From positions 992,001-1,056,000 of the forward strand of contig NZ_BLKW01000002.1 in assembly GCF_010723305.1 (NCBI RefSeq): a stretch of DNA of 64,000 nucleotides, in the 5' to 3' direction. The DNA comes from Mycobacterium botniense. GTDB lineage: Bacteria > Actinomycetota > Actinomycetes > Mycobacteriales > Mycobacteriaceae. Of the stretch, positions 1-10,399 are shown one piece after another. The notes beneath the pieces are model-generated. The model saw only the letters and a program-made list of their open reading frames with translations, searched no databases and was not told where the DNA came from. Each line of letters begins with the position of its first letter. The first letter of the stretch is position 1. A program made the translations under genes and the position numbers.

Positions 1-245
1 TGAACCGCATAACTTATCGAGATACCAAACTGCGAACCGTCGCCCAGCAGTCTGCCGAATGCCGCGGCATCGGTCGGCGTTGTGATCACCAGGACGTCGC
101 GAATTCCTGCAAGTATCAGAGTCGACAACGGATAGTAGACCATCGGTTTGTCGAAAACTGGCAGCAGCTGTTTGCTGGTGCCCATGGTGATCGGGTGCAG
201 TCGTGAGCCGGTACCACCGGCCAGAATGATTCCGCGCACACGCAT
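1..245 (-). CDS. rmlA: Glucose-1-phosphate thymidylyltransferase (RmlA type), N-terminal part, runs off the window
   Basis: Reading leftward from the ATG at 245, the frame is open to the window edge and gives about 81 residues. They begin [18 protein letters not shown] and contain [19 protein letters not shown] and LLGDGSQFG. These are the nucleotide-binding signature (GGTGSR), the catalytic/substrate lysine region and the conserved helix of RmlA. The family converts glucose-1-phosphate and dTTP to dTDP-glucose, the first step to dTDP-rhamnose and dTDP-6-deoxytalose. The gene lies downstream of the mmpS/mmpL genes on the same strand, so it probably supplies deoxysugars for the glycolipid they export. 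A housekeeping rmlA is expected elsewhere, so this is probably a cluster-specific paralogue. The family call is secure; the remaining three quarters are not visible. Confidence 0.9.
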   Translation of the reverse strand, partial: MRVRGIILAGGTGSRLHPITMGTSKQLLPVFDKPMVYYPLSTLILAGIRDVLVITTPTDAAAFGRLLGDGSQFGISISYAV

Positions 246-641
246 AGTCTGCCAGGTATCGGCGATACCGCCAAGACGCAGCGGAAAGCAATTGATTTTG
301 CTGCCGAACTCGCCGGACCGGAAGTTCGCCTGTTGCACACCGATCGGAACCGCACGTGGCTGATAAGCCGAGCCGCATTGTGCCGCGGCGCTGTTTAGCA
401 CACTAGCCGGAATTGGTGAGCCGCCGACAAATATCGTCTTCGCTGATTGGATTCGCTCAGCGCAGCCGTGGGCAGCGGCGGTCGCCGTCGGACGTGCTTT
501 TCAATTCTGTGCTGGGGCACTCGATATCACCCATTTAAGCCGCGTTCCGAATCTGAGGGCGGATAACAGGTATCGCCGGACACTGCATGTTTTCATCGAT
601 CGGGCGTACGCGTGCCCTAGATCCGAGCCTGGTCATGGCGT
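246..641. other. Intergenic stretch between mmpL and rmlA
   Basis: About 396 bases without a convincing gene. Short open frames exist but show no protein-like composition or known motif. The stretch must hold any promoter for the leftward rmlA gene. I see no clear terminator hairpin after the mmpL stop. Confidence 0.4.
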
Positions 642-3560
642 CTAAACCAGCGGCCGCGGGAGTTCGATTGTGACAGCGTCATCGTAGTAGTCGTCCCAGT
701 GCAGCGCGGGTTGTGGTTGGGGCGCCGGACGCGATCTCACTGGCCGAAGCAGTCGACCGGCCGGGCGCGGCCGAACTATCTGAGGCCACCAGAACCAACG
801 CCCGAGCAGCGCAGCAATCGAGGGTGTCATGAATGAGCGCACGACCAATGTGTCGAACAGCAGGCCCAAACCGATCGTGGTCCCGACCTGGCCGATGATC
901 CGCAAGTCGCTGACTACCATCGCGGACATCGTGAACGCGAATACCAGGCCCGCGTTAGTCACGACCTTGCCCGTACCCCCCATGGCGCGAATAATACCGG
1001 TGTTTAAACCGCCGGATATTTCCTCTTTAATCCGGGCGACCAGCAGCAAATTATAGTCGGAGCCCACAGCCAAGAGGATGATCACGGACATCGGCAGCAC
1101 CATCCAGTGCAATTTTATGCCGAGGATATACTGCCAGATCAACACCGAGAGGCCAAACGATGCGCCCAGTGACAGCGCTACTGTACCCACGATGACCAAG
1201 GCGGCAATAAAACTTCGCGTGATGATGAGCATGATGATGAAAATAAGACAGAGCGCACCAACTCCCGTGATCCATAGATCATATTTGGAGCCGTCGTGAA
1301 AGTCCTTGAATGTCGACGCGGTGCCGGCGATGTAAATCGTGGCGTCCTTGAGCGGTGTCGTCTTGAGCGCCTCCTCGGCCGCGGCTTTCACCTGATCGAT
1401 ACGGGCGATGCCTTCGGGGGTCGCGGGGTCACCCCTGTAGGTGATCACGAACCGAGCTGCTTTCCCGTCGGGTGACAGGAAAAAACTCATTGCCTGCTTA
1501 AAGTCTCGGTTCTCGAAAACTTCCGGAGGCAGGTAGAATGTGTCATCGTCTTTTGCGGCGTCAAAGGCCTGTCCCATCGCGGTCGCGTTTTCGCTCGATT
1601 CGTCAATCTGGCTGAAGATCCCCGACATAGTGCTGTGCATCGCCAGTATGTGCGTCCGCGTGGCCTTCGCCGTCGCGATCAGCTGAGGGAACTGCTCGAG
1701 TAGTTTGGGTAGCAGCGCGTCAACCTTGTCGAGGTCGTGCACAACATCACTGAATTTATCGGTCAGCGTATCGACATCGTCTAATATATCAAATATCGAC
1801 CTCAGCGACCAACATATCGGAATATCATAGCAATGCTTTTCCCAATAAAAGTAGCTTTTGATGGGCCGGAAGAAGTCTTCGAAATCGCCCATGTGCTCCC
1901 TCAACTCAATGACAACGTCGTGCATTTGCTTTGTCACGCCGATCGAGTGGTGGGTATAGGCTGTAATCTGTTTCTGTAATTCATACATGCGCTCCATCAG
2001 CGCGATTTGCTTAGTCATCAAGTCGGCCTGGACCAGCATGTCATTGATGCGGTTCTCGATGAACCTCATGTTCTGTCGCTGGCTCGCGTTTTGCATACTT
2101 ATCAGGAACGGTATCGAGGTGTGCTCGATCGGTGTTCCCTCGGGTCGCGTTATTCCCTGCACACGGGAAACACCCGGAACCCGGAAAATTGCCTTGGCCA
2201 GTCGATGCAGGATGAGGAAATCCGCCGGATTCCGCATATCATGGTCAGCCTCGATCATCAGTATGTCGGGCATCATTCGTGACTGCGAGAAATGGCGGTC
2301 GGCGACCGCGTATCCCAGATTCGCTGGAATGTCCCGGGGGATGTACAGTCGGTCGTCATAGCTCGTTTTGTAGCCCGGTAGTGTCACCAGACCAATCAGC
2401 GCGACCGCTAGGGTTGCGACGAGAATAGGAGCGGGCCAGCGGACGATCGCCGTGCCGATCCGCCGCCATCGGCGGACTTTGATTGTGCGTGTGGGGTCGA
2501 AGAGCCCGAAGCGGCCTCCCACGGTCAGGACTGCCGGCACCAGTGTCAGCGCAACGGCCACCGCGACGAGCATCCCGATAGTGCACGGCAAGCCGATCGT
2601 CTGGAAGATGGGCAGCCGCGTAAAACTCAGGCACAACATCGCCCCGGCAATCGTCAAACCCGATCCCAAGACAACCCGGGCGACCCCGCGGTAGGTGGTG
2701 TAGTAAGCCGTTTCCGGATCGTCGCCGGCCTGCCGTGCCTCCTGATATCGACCAAAGAAGAATATTCCGTAATCAGTTCCGGCCGCCATGGCCAGAGCGA
2801 CCAACAGATTAACGGCAAACGTCGACAGGACAACCATATTCCTATCGCCGAGAAACGCGACGATTCCGCGCGCCGCAAATAATTCGATCCCCACGGTGGC
2901 TAACAACACGATCACGGTGACGACCGAGCGATAGACGACAAGCAGGACTGCGAAGATTATCACGCCGCCGATGACGGTCAATTTCAGAACAGATCTGTCA
3001 CCACTGCGCTGCATATCTGCGACGAGCGCGGCCGGACCGGTGACATAGATCTTCACACCGGGCGGTGGTGGGTTCCGGTCAATGATATCCCGGACCGCTG
3101 CCACGGATTCTTGCCCCAAGGTCGTACCTTGGTTTCCGGCCAGATTCACTTGGGCATACACGGCTTTACCATCAGCGCTTTGCGCACCCGGGGCCGTGAT
3201 TCGATTCCCCCATAAATCTTGTACATGCTCGACGTGCGCGGAGTCGGCTCTTAACTCACGGACCAGCCTGTCGTAGTACGTGTGGGCATCGTCGGTGAGC
3301 CGCTGTTTGCCCTCCAACACGATCATCGCGAAACTATCCGAATCGGACTCCGCGAAGTCCATGCCCATACGTGTCATGGCCTGCACTGACGGGGCGTCTC
3401 GGGGACTCAAGGGCACGGAATGAGCCCGGCCGACCCGCTCCAGCCACGGAACCGCGAAAGTGACGAGCAGAGTCAGCGCCACCCACGCCAGGATGATGAG
3501 CGGCGCAAACGTGCGGATCGTCCGCGCGACGACGGGCAACGGGGGACGGTCGGTGCTCAT
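642..3560 (-). CDS. MmpL-family RND lipid transporter (second of tandem pair)
   Basis: A 972-residue inner-membrane RND transporter of the MmpL family, which export cell-envelope lipids using proton flow. The N-terminal half has a first transmembrane helix, a large periplasmic domain and a helix block with [15 protein letters not shown]. The C-terminal half repeats this with [15 protein letters not shown]. Both carry the Asp-Tyr pairs that mark MmpL proton relays. Length matches the family. I chose the ATG at 3560, whose first bases overlap the stop of the mmpS fossil, over an in-frame GTG four codons upstream. It is a close paralogue of the mmpL just upstream, and the tandem mmpS-mmpL-mmpL order resembles the GPL export genes mmpS4-mmpL4a-mmpL4b (TmtpABC). 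The cargo is inferred from neighbours. Confidence 0.93.
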   Translation of the reverse strand: MSTDRPPLPVVARTIRTFAPLIILAWVALTLLVTFAVPWLERVGRAHSVPLSPRDAPSVQAMTRMGMDFAESDSDSFAMIVLEGKQRLTDDAHTYYDRLVRELRADSAHVEHVQDLWGNRITAPGAQSADGKAVYAQVNLAGNQGTTLGQESVAAVRDIIDRNPPPPGVKIYVTGPAALVADMQRSGDRSVLKLTVIGGVIIFAVLLVVYRSVVTVIVLLATVGIELFAARGIVAFLGDRNMVVLSTFAVNLLVALAMAAGTDYGIFFFGRYQEARQAGDDPETAYYTTYRGVARVVLGSGLTIAGAMLCLSFTRLPIFQTIGLPCTIGMLVAVAVALTLVPAVLTVGGRFGLFDPTRTIKVRRWRRIGTAIVRWPAPILVATLAVALIGLVTLPGYKTSYDDRLYIPRDIPANLGYAVADRHFSQSRMMPDILMIEADHDMRNPADFLILHRLAKAIFRVPGVSRVQGITRPEGTPIEHTSIPFLISMQNASQRQNMRFIENRINDMLVQADLMTKQIALMERMYELQKQITAYTHHSIGVTKQMHDVVIELREHMGDFEDFFRPIKSYFYWEKHCYDIPICWSLRSIFDILDDVDTLTDKFSDVVHDLDKVDALLPKLLEQFPQLIATAKATRTHILAMHSTMSGIFSQIDESSENATAMGQAFDAAKDDDTFYLPPEVFENRDFKQAMSFFLSPDGKAARFVITYRGDPATPEGIARIDQVKAAAEEALKTTPLKDATIYIAGTASTFKDFHDGSKYDLWITGVGALCLIFIIMLIITRSFIAALVIVGTVALSLGASFGLSVLIWQYILGIKLHWMVLPMSVIILLAVGSDYNLLLVARIKEEISGGLNTGIIRAMGGTGKVVTNAGLVFAFTMSAMVVSDLRIIGQVGTTIGLGLLFDTLVVRSFMTPSIAALLGRWFWWPQIVRPRPAGRLLRPVRSRPAPQPQPALHWDDYYDDAVTIELPRPLV

Positions 3561-3703
3561 GCCGCTTTCCACCGGGAGGCGGCACAGACATCCAATTCGT
3601 CGGGACGCGTGTCGGTTTTGACGACACCGCTGACCACAAACCGGCGATCACCGCTGCTGTTGTCGCGCGCTGCCACGGTGCGTTCCACGGTTGGCTGACC
3701 CAT
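3557..3703 (-). pseudogene. Fossil C-terminus of a second mmpS, between the two mmpL genes
   Basis: A 48-codon frame from the ATG at 3703 ends in a TGA that overlaps the ATG of the downstream mmpL as ATGA. Its product includes [20 protein letters not shown] and ends in RWKAA. This lines up with the last 43 residues of the intact MmpS upstream ([20 protein letters not shown], ending CRLKAA). The intact mmpS also overlaps its mmpL as ATGA. The membrane helix and first two thirds of an MmpS are missing. The simplest reading is that a whole mmpS-mmpL pair was duplicated and the second mmpS was then deleted down to its tail. The short frame may still be translated and couple translation to the second mmpL. 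Confidence 0.7.
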
Positions 3704-3724
3704 TCTGAACTGGAAATTGGCCAC

Positions 3725-6604
3725 TTACTGCTGTTGCCTAACCATCAAGGCGGCTACCAACGGGCGAGATCCGACAGCCCGCACTACTGGGCTCGCCGGG
3801 CGGGGCCGCACGTGTTGCGGCCACCAGAACCACCGGCCCAGCAGCGCGGCGAAGGAGGGTGTCATAAACGCGCGCACGACCAATGTGTCGAAGAGCAGAC
3901 CCATTCCGATGGTTGTGCCTACTTGCCCGATACTGCGCAAGTCGCTGACAATCATGGATCCCATGGTGAACGCGAACACTAGTCCGGCGTTCGTCACGAC
4001 TTTGCCGGTACCACCCATTGCGCGGATGATTCCCGTTTTTATGCCCGCGCTGATTTCCTCTTTCATCCGGGCGACCAGCAGTAAATTGTAGTCAGAGCCC
4101 ACCGCCAATAGAATGAGCACAGACATTGCGAGCACCGCCCAGTGTATCGGTATGCCGACGAGATATTGCCAGACCAGTACGGACAGCCCGAAAGACGCCC
4201 CCAGCGACAGCACAACCGTTCCGACGATGACCAGCGCGGCAACAAAACTTTGCGTGATGATCAACATGATGATGAAGATCAAGCAGAGCGCCGCGACTCC
4301 CGCGATCAGAAGATCGTATCTGGATCCCACCACGAGGTCTTTCGTCATGGCCGAGGTGCCGGTGAGATAGATCTTCGAGTCTTCCAGCGGGGTTCCCTTG
4401 AGCGCTTCTTCAGCCGCGCTCTTAATCGCGTCGACTCGAGAAATTCCCTCGGGCGACGCGGGATCACCCCGCTGCGAGATGAGCATACGAACGGCTTTCC
4501 CGTCCGGCGACAAGAAGATGTTCATCACGCGCTTGAAGTCTGCATTCTTGAAAATATCAGGCGGAAGATAGAAAGAATCGTCGTTTTTGGCTGCGTCGAA
4601 CGCCTTACCCATGGCTGTCGCGCTTGTGCTGTTCTCGTCCATCGCGCGCAGGGTGCCCGACATGGTGCTGTGCATGGTCAGCAGCATCGTCCGCATGCTC
4701 TGCATGATCGCGATCATCGGTGGAAACTGTGTGAGCAGCTGCGGCATGATCACGTCCAGGTGATCGAGGTCGGTGACCAGCTCTTGCAACTTGTCGGTGA
4801 TGTCGTCAACACCGTCGAGAGCATCGAATATGGATCTGAGCGACCAGCAGATCGGGATATCGTAACAATGTCTTTCCCAATAGAAGTAACTGCGGATCGG
4901 CCTCCAGAAGTCTTCGAAATCCGCTATGTGATCGCGCAACTCGTTGGCGATCGCCTGCATATCATGCGTTTCGCCGACCATGTGATGAGTCGTGGCGATA
5001 AGTTGTTGCATCAGCTCATACATGTGCTGCATGATGCCGATCGTTTGGGTTAACTCGTCGGCCTGCTGGAGCAGGTCATTCATGCGCTCTTGCTGGAATG
5101 TCATATTCTGTAGCAACCCAGCTTGTTGCATGCTGAGCATGTACGGGATCGTGGTGTGCCCGATCGGGGTTCCTTCGGGCCGCGTCACCGCCTGCACCCG
5201 CGAAACACCCGGAACGGCGAGAACGGCTTTAGCCAGTTTGTTCAATACCAGAAAATCTGTCGGATTCCGTAGATCGTGATCGGCTTCCACCAAAAGGATC
5301 TCGGGCGACATCATTGCCGACTGAGGAAAGTGTCGCGCCGCGGCTGCAATCCCCAAACTGGCGGGGATATCGCCGGGTATGTATTTCTGGTCGTTATAGC
5401 TCGGTTTATATCCCGGTAGCGCCAGGAGGCCGACAAGCGCGATCGCTAACGTCGCGAGAAGAATAGGTGCCGGCCACCGCACGATGGCCGTGCCGATCCG
5501 CCGCCAGCCACGGACCCGGATTTTCCGCTTGGGTTCGAACAGGCCGAAACGGCTGCCGGCACTGAGAACGGCCGGCACCAGCGTCAGCGAGACCACGACT
5601 GCGACCACAATGCCCACTGCGCACGGGACACCCAGCGCATGGAACGTGGGCAAACGGGTGAAGGTTAGCCCGAAAACCGCTCCGGCGATCGTCAAACCCG
5701 ACGCCAAGACAACCTTGGCGACCCCGCGGTAGGCGGTGTAACAGGCCTGTTCCCGGCTCTCACCGGACTGCCGTGCTTCCTGATACCGCCCGATGAAAAA
5801 TATCCCGTAGTCCGTTCCAGCCGCGATCCCCAGCGATACCAGCAGATTAACGGCGAAGGTGGTAAGGCCGATGATCTCGTGGTGGGCAAGGAACGCGACG
5901 CTTCCTCTGGCGACCTGTAATTCGATTCCGACCATCAGCAGCAACAGAACTACCGTGATGACCGAACGGTAAACGAGCAACAACATCGCGAAGATCACCG
6001 CGATACTTACCGCAGTGACCATCATGATCGTCCTGTCGCCGCTGCGGCCCATATCCGCCGCGATTGCTGCAGGGCCGGTGACATATGCCGTTACCCCGTG
6101 AGGCGCCGGCGTCTGCGCGACAATGTGCTGAACGGTTTCGATCGATTTGGTCCCCAGGGCCTGCCCCGGGTTGCCGGCAAGCTCCAGTTCAACGTAGGCG
6201 GCCTTACCATCGCTGCTTTGCGCTGCCCCGGCCGTGAGCGGGTCACCCCAAAAATCCTGGATGTGCTTCACATGCCGGGGATCGTCTTTTAATTCACGAA
6301 TTAACCGGTCGTAATACTTGTGCGCATCGTCACCGAGGGGTTGCTGACCCTCCAAGACGATCATCGCGACACTGCCGTTACCGGATTGCTTGAAATCCTG
6401 GTTTATGCGCTGTGCGGCGTTAAAAGCCGGCGCGTCGTTGGGATTCAGCGATACTGAATGCTCTTTTTCAACCTGTTCCAGCGAGGGTACCGCGATACTC
6501 AAGATGACGAAGATCGCCAGCCACCCTAGGATGATGGGCACCGAAAACCTATAGATCGTCCGCGCTACCAGCGGCCGACTATCACGCAGCTGATGGTTAC
6601 TCAT
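3725..6604 (-). CDS. MmpL-family RND lipid transporter (first of tandem pair)
   Basis: A 959-residue MmpL transporter beginning [20 protein letters not shown]. It shows the usual two-fold architecture: one helix, a periplasmic domain and five helices, repeated. Proton-relay motifs are [15 protein letters not shown] in the first half and [15 protein letters not shown] in the second. A long helical stretch rich in Met and Gln around residues 490-560 lies in the second periplasmic domain. Its ATG overlaps the mmpS stop (ATGA), so the two are translationally coupled, as in the mmpS4-mmpL4 family. It probably acts with the MmpS and the following MmpL in moving a glycolipid across the inner membrane. 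The substrate is inferred from context. Confidence 0.93.
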   Translation of the reverse strand: MSNHQLRDSRPLVARTIYRFSVPIILGWLAIFVILSIAVPSLEQVEKEHSVSLNPNDAPAFNAAQRINQDFKQSGNGSVAMIVLEGQQPLGDDAHKYYDRLIRELKDDPRHVKHIQDFWGDPLTAGAAQSSDGKAAYVELELAGNPGQALGTKSIETVQHIVAQTPAPHGVTAYVTGPAAIAADMGRSGDRTIMMVTAVSIAVIFAMLLLVYRSVITVVLLLLMVGIELQVARGSVAFLAHHEIIGLTTFAVNLLVSLGIAAGTDYGIFFIGRYQEARQSGESREQACYTAYRGVAKVVLASGLTIAGAVFGLTFTRLPTFHALGVPCAVGIVVAVVVSLTLVPAVLSAGSRFGLFEPKRKIRVRGWRRIGTAIVRWPAPILLATLAIALVGLLALPGYKPSYNDQKYIPGDIPASLGIAAAARHFPQSAMMSPEILLVEADHDLRNPTDFLVLNKLAKAVLAVPGVSRVQAVTRPEGTPIGHTTIPYMLSMQQAGLLQNMTFQQERMNDLLQQADELTQTIGIMQHMYELMQQLIATTHHMVGETHDMQAIANELRDHIADFEDFWRPIRSYFYWERHCYDIPICWSLRSIFDALDGVDDITDKLQELVTDLDHLDVIMPQLLTQFPPMIAIMQSMRTMLLTMHSTMSGTLRAMDENSTSATAMGKAFDAAKNDDSFYLPPDIFKNADFKRVMNIFLSPDGKAVRMLISQRGDPASPEGISRVDAIKSAAEEALKGTPLEDSKIYLTGTSAMTKDLVVGSRYDLLIAGVAALCLIFIIMLIITQSFVAALVIVGTVVLSLGASFGLSVLVWQYLVGIPIHWAVLAMSVLILLAVGSDYNLLLVARMKEEISAGIKTGIIRAMGGTGKVVTNAGLVFAFTMGSMIVSDLRSIGQVGTTIGMGLLFDTLVVRAFMTPSFAALLGRWFWWPQHVRPRPASPVVRAVGSRPLVAALMVRQQQ

Positions 6605-7035
6605 GCGGCCTTCAGCCGGCAGAATGTAAAGGCGTTCACTTCGTGCGTGATCTTCTCAGCTTTCACTACCCCGTCGACAAGAATCCGACAGCCAATGCTG
6701 TCGCTATCACCCTGCGCAACGACATTCCCGGCAGGCGTTGTCGGAGTGATCGCGAACTCCAATGACCACGGCAAATGGGCGCCTTTCACGCGCTGTGGAT
6801 CACCGTTGACATCGAAATAGCTGATCACGGCCACAGCGCCGGGCGGCCCGAAAACCTCGTACCGCAGAACCTTAGGGTTATAAGGTTTGGTGGTGTCGAT
6901 TCTGGTATCGGCATATGACGGCTGCCGTTCTGACCCGAAGATACCGTGCAGCCGCGCCACCGTAAATCCGCCAGCACCAACCACGGCCAGCACAACCAGC
7001 GGAATCCACAGCTGTTTAAGAACTTTGACAACCAC
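6601..7035 (-). CDS. mmpS4: MmpS4-like membrane accessory protein
   Basis: Counted from the GTG at 7035 the product is 144 residues, the family's usual size. It has a short N-terminal membrane helix ([17 protein letters not shown]), then the MmpS landmarks [30 protein letters not shown] and [13 protein letters not shown]. The tail has [11 protein letters not shown] followed by HEVNAFTFC. This pattern is that of MmpS4/MmpS5, small periplasm-facing partners of MmpL transporters. An in-frame ATG exists at 7269, but the extra 78 residues are Arg-rich and unlike any MmpS, so I prefer 7035. The start is the uncertain part. Confidence 0.85.
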   Translation of the reverse strand: MVVKVLKQLWIPLVVLAVVGAGGFTVARLHGIFGSERQPSYADTRIDTTKPYNPKVLRYEVFGPPGAVAVISYFDVNGDPQRVKGAHLPWSLEFAITPTTPAGNVVAQGDSDSIGCRILVDGVVKAEKITHEVNAFTFCRLKAA

Positions 7036-7430
7036 AAACCCAGCGGTTCGTCGCCTCCGGCCAGGTCCACCCGGCGCTTGAAGTGCCGACGAAGACCGGC
7101 GCCCAGCCCACCAAAAAATAGGCCGACGACCAGACCGTTGACGAAGGTCTTGGCCCGCCATCGCGACGTCAGAACGAACTCGTTCGACGTCACGCACAAT
7201 GTCTTCGACCACCGCACCCACCCTAGGCGACATGTGTGCAACAAAGATCACCATAGTAAAGGCCCCCACATCCGTCCAAGAGTTTCACCAAAGTTCCCGC
7301 TAAGACTCCCGAATCGAGCACCACCCGGCTTGTCAACGCCCCGACCTGCAGAAAAGCTGAAAACAGCGGCGCGAGGGCCTAGCAAGAAGCAAGCAGAGAC
7401 CCCACACGCACGACGGCGGCGAGCCCCCGG
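7036..7430. other. Upstream region of the mmpS-mmpL operon
   Basis: About 395 bases between the acyltransferase stop and the chosen mmpS start, both on the minus strand. One alternative leftward frame encodes a hydrophobic stretch ([16 protein letters not shown]) near 7090-7140 that could belong to a small membrane peptide, but nothing else supports a gene. It probably holds the mmpS promoter. Confidence 0.3.
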
Positions 7431-8828
7431 TTAGTCGATCTTGCCCGTGAGGTCGAACTCCGCCAGCGTGCGCGCGGCCAGCTCACGCAAAGCGGTCTTT
7501 GTGTTCTCGGCGCCGGGTTGGTAGGCGCGGACGGTAATGGAGATCTTGCCGCCGATGCGCAAAGACAGCAGATACATCTCTCCGCCAATGCGCTCAAGCC
7601 ACCGCCGCGTGAGGCCTTGGCGCATCCCTCGTCCGGACAGGTACTCGGAAGGGGTGCCATCGGCGCGGTTCACCAGCGAGCCGAGATCGCCCAGATTCGA
7701 GACGATCACGGGGAGATCAGGGTCGGCAAACGCCGCGTCGACCATTCGCTTGAACGCCGGCTTCGGCGTCAGCGGGGTCAGCCAGAGGAGCTGCGCCGAC
7801 TCATCCGGCGTTTCCCGCAACGTCGTCAGCGCCTGCTTGATGGCCGCGCGGGCATCGCGCAGATCGGTTGTCACCCGCGTCGGGTCGACCCGGACACGCA
7901 CCAAAGACAGTGCCACCGCCCGGGTATCACCCTCGGTGCGGTCACTTATCGGCAGCTGCAACGTGACGGCGCCGTCATCGCTGCGTCGGCGGCCCATCCG
8001 CTCCGCGAGTTTGGCGGCCAATCCGGCGACCAGTGTATTGCTCGTGCCGCCAAGAGCGTTCGCACGGGCATCCCACTCCTCCAGGCCGACATATATCGTG
8101 ATACCCGGCACGACGACAGGCTCATCGCCGCCGCCAGCATCCACGCCGACCGGTGGTGATGCTGCTGACTCCCGGCGCCGGGTCGGACGCACCAGTTTTG
8201 ATGCCACGACGAGTGCCCGGGCGATCTCAGGTGCGTCGCGCGCAGTCTGCCCGGCATCCTCGAGTACTGCACGCAGCCGGGTGCGTGAACGTGGCGGCGG
8301 GTAGCCAAGATCGCGCCTATTGCCCAGGATCGCGTCGGCTACCGCGACCACGAATCCAAGGCCGTCGATCACGTAGTGGGAAGCCACCACGGTGACCGCG
8401 GTCGCGCCGTCGGTCAGGGGAAGGACGCCAAGATGCCAACTCGGGCCCCATTCCGGATCGGTGGGCAGTTGGGAGCGCTCGTCAACCCAGTCGCTGAGTT
8501 CAGAACGCGGACGGGCACACTCGGCGATATCGATGTCTGCCGGCCACCGGTCCACCACCCACCGATGCCGGGCGAACGGCAAGGGCGAACGCTCGATGCG
8601 CCGTCCCATCAACCCGTAACCGAGATTGTGGTGGAACCGCCGCAGCCCATCGAAGTCGACAGGATGCTCATAAATCCACACGCACTGCGTGACTTCCTTC
8701 TGGCCCGCGGCGCGATGCCCCGCGAAGAACCCTTGGTCCATCAATGCGAGCCGATTGTCCGGCCGTGCTTCACCGTCGGATGAGCGGCCGTGAAAGAACG
8801 CTCGCGCCGGACGTATCCGGACTGCCAC
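7431..8828 (-). CDS. Condensation-domain acyltransferase (WS/DGAT or PapA-like)
   Basis: A protein of up to 465 residues with the fold signatures of CoA-dependent acyltransferases. It has RLALMDQGFF near the N-terminus, the catalytic HxxxDG motif as SHYVIDGLG near residue 170, and a C-terminal block with VSNLGD and SGRGMRQG. Such enzymes transfer acyl chains from CoA or carrier protein to a hydroxyl. Related PapA proteins acylate trehalose or phthiocerol lipids in M. tuberculosis. Lying directly upstream of mmpS/mmpL, it probably O-acylates the exported lipid or its sugars. It is not related to Atf1-type GPL acetyltransferases, which are multi-pass membrane proteins. The GTG at 8828 is the longest start; an ATG at 8741 is possible but would cut into the first conserved block. 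Confidence 0.7.
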   Translation of the reverse strand: MAVRIRPARAFFHGRSSDGEARPDNRLALMDQGFFAGHRAAGQKEVTQCVWIYEHPVDFDGLRRFHHNLGYGLMGRRIERSPLPFARHRWVVDRWPADIDIAECARPRSELSDWVDERSQLPTDPEWGPSWHLGVLPLTDGATAVTVVASHYVIDGLGFVVAVADAILGNRRDLGYPPPRSRTRLRAVLEDAGQTARDAPEIARALVVASKLVRPTRRRESAASPPVGVDAGGGDEPVVVPGITIYVGLEEWDARANALGGTSNTLVAGLAAKLAERMGRRRSDDGAVTLQLPISDRTEGDTRAVALSLVRVRVDPTRVTTDLRDARAAIKQALTTLRETPDESAQLLWLTPLTPKPAFKRMVDAAFADPDLPVIVSNLGDLGSLVNRADGTPSEYLSGRGMRQGLTRRWLERIGGEMYLLSLRIGGKISITVRAYQPGAENTKTALRELAARTLAEFDLTGKID

Positions 8829-9055
8829 CTGTCAGCCTCCCACGACACGGATCGAGTCCCCGTGACGCTCTGTGGAGCGTACACCTCGCCGTCACCGACC
8901 CGGGCATGAATGCGAGCGCACCAGCTGACATCCCTGGCGTCAACGGTTAACGTTCTTGGCACAGTGGACATCCACAAGCCCGACGCGTTGCTCTCACAGT
9001 TGGGGCAGGCGCGCGCTGCCATGCCGAGTGCGGCATCGACACCGGAGGCGTGCTG

Positions 9056-10045
9056 GTGACCCTCGACAACGCACGGCCCGGGACCGCGGCACGCTCTGTC
9101 GCGTTGTTCGTGCTGGGTTTAGGCCGGTCCGGAACGTCGGCGCTCACGCGGGTGCTCTCGCTCTGTGGTGGTGCGCTCCCAGCCGGCTTGTTGGGTGCCA
9201 CCGCCAGTAATCCGAGCGGCTGTTGGGAGCCGCGCGCCGCCGTCCACCTCAACGAGGCAATCCTGCGTCGCCAGGGCAGCTCCGCCTACGACCTGGCACT
9301 GCCCTCGCACGTGGACGGCTCATTCGACGCCGAGCAGCGGGCCGCCTGCCTTGCCGATATCCGAGCGTTTCTCACCACACTGCCGCGCGCGCCGCTCGTG
9401 GTCATCAAGGAACCGAAGATCACGGCGCTGGCCGGGATGTGGTTTGACGCGGCGCGCGGAGCCGGATTTGACGTCGCAGCCGTGGTTGCGGTGCGCCACC
9501 CGCAGGAAGTCATCGCGTCGTTTGAACGACGCACCAGCCGTCAGCATTACGTCCACGTCTCCCCGGCGCTCGCGAGCGCCTGGTGGCTGAAATACACATT
9601 GCTCGCCGAGCGGCACACCCGCGGCGTCCCACGCGTTTTCGTCGAATACGCCAACCTCCTGGAGGACTGGCGCCGCGAAGTCAAACGGATCGCTGCGGCG
9701 CTGGCGATCAATCTCAACACCCGGGATGAGGCCGCAATCGAGGAGTTTCTCTCACCTGATCTTCGGCACCATCGCTACCACGGTCCGGTCGCAGAGCCCT
9801 TCGGCACCGACTGGATGTCGGTGGTCTACGCGGCGCTGCACGCGGCTGCCCGGGACGAGCCCTGGGACCAGTCCGCACTCGATCGTGTTTTCGACGCATA
9901 TCGCGCCAGCGAGCGTGGTTTCCGCGCGGCGTTCGAGGATTGCGGCCGCTACCGCCAACTCAACCGGCTCATGCGGCCCTCGATAGTGAGGCTGGCGCTC
10001 GAAATCGTGGCACTCGCGCACCGGCGTCGCGGGACGTGGGCCTAA
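9056..10045 (+). CDS. PAPS-dependent sulfotransferase family protein
   Basis: A 329-residue cytosolic protein. The N-terminal P-loop LGLGRSGTSALTRVL is the 5'-phosphosulfate-binding motif. VVIKEPK and VVAVRHPQEVIASFERR (near residues 125-165) match the 3'-phosphate-binding part of the sulfotransferase fold. The GTG at 9056 was chosen because GGAGG at 9044-9048 sits seven bases before it; the GTG at 9050 is too close. It is divergent from the acyltransferase, so the roughly 220 bases between them probably hold promoters for both. Within a glycolipid cluster it is a candidate for sulfating a sugar or lipid hydroxyl. Sulfated GPLs are known from M. fortuitum. Substrate unknown. Confidence 0.8.
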   Translation: MTLDNARPGTAARSVALFVLGLGRSGTSALTRVLSLCGGALPAGLLGATASNPSGCWEPRAAVHLNEAILRRQGSSAYDLALPSHVDGSFDAEQRAACLADIRAFLTTLPRAPLVVIKEPKITALAGMWFDAARGAGFDVAAVVAVRHPQEVIASFERRTSRQHYVHVSPALASAWWLKYTLLAERHTRGVPRVFVEYANLLEDWRREVKRIAAALAINLNTRDEAAIEEFLSPDLRHHRYHGPVAEPFGTDWMSVVYAALHAAARDEPWDQSALDRVFDAYRASERGFRAAFEDCGRYRQLNRLMRPSIVRLALEIVALAHRRRGTWA

Positions 10046-10373
10046 GACGAGCCGGCGGCTGCCGCGACGGCTTTCGGCCTTTGGGGATGCTGCTCGAATC
10101 CTGGTGGAGGAATATCGAATTGACGATCGCGCTGAAAGTCGTTGCCGACGACGAACAGCCGCCTCTGAGCAGGTGTGCGGGATCGAGGTGGCCATTGACG
10201 AACCAGGCCAAGTCCCCGATGCCGGCGCCGGCGCTGCTGTTGGAGCCGACGGCAGAAACGAGATCGCCGTAGCCCACGGTGACAACGGAATGACACGGCA
10301 TGGTCCGCGGCGTGCGAGCCTGGCACGCCTGTATGACAAAAGTTCGACTGTTGTAGACCGACCGCGACGTCAC
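9969..10373 (-). CDS. Possible small or remnant gene of unknown function
   Basis: A 134-codon leftward frame with G/C-ending codons and a plausible globular composition, for example TVGYGDLVSAVGSNSSAG and WFVNGHLDPAHLL, then FLHQDSSSIPKG. Its last 77 bases run antisense to the sulfotransferase gene, so the real stop may have been lost. I do not recognise the family. It may be the end of a degraded gene. Nothing else is seen between 10046 and 10399. Confidence 0.3.
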   Translation of the reverse strand: MTSRSVYNSRTFVIQACQARTPRTMPCHSVVTVGYGDLVSAVGSNSSAGAGIGDLAWFVNGHLDPAHLLRGGCSSSATTFSAIVNSIFLHQDSSSIPKGRKPSRQPPARLRPTSRDAGARVPRFRAPASLSRAA

Positions 10374-10399
10374 CGCAATGCGCGGTTGTGAGCCCCTCG

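Noticed and set aside
1200..1250. Run of GATGATGAGCATGATGATG suggesting a simple repeat
   Set aside because: It lies inside the mmpL gene and encodes part of a transmembrane helix (Ile, Met, Leu). It is imperfect and not a tandem array.
4142..5053. 303-codon plus-strand frame opposite mmpL
   Set aside because: It lies entirely antisense to a well-supported MmpL gene and is rich in Arg, His and Gln with no motif.
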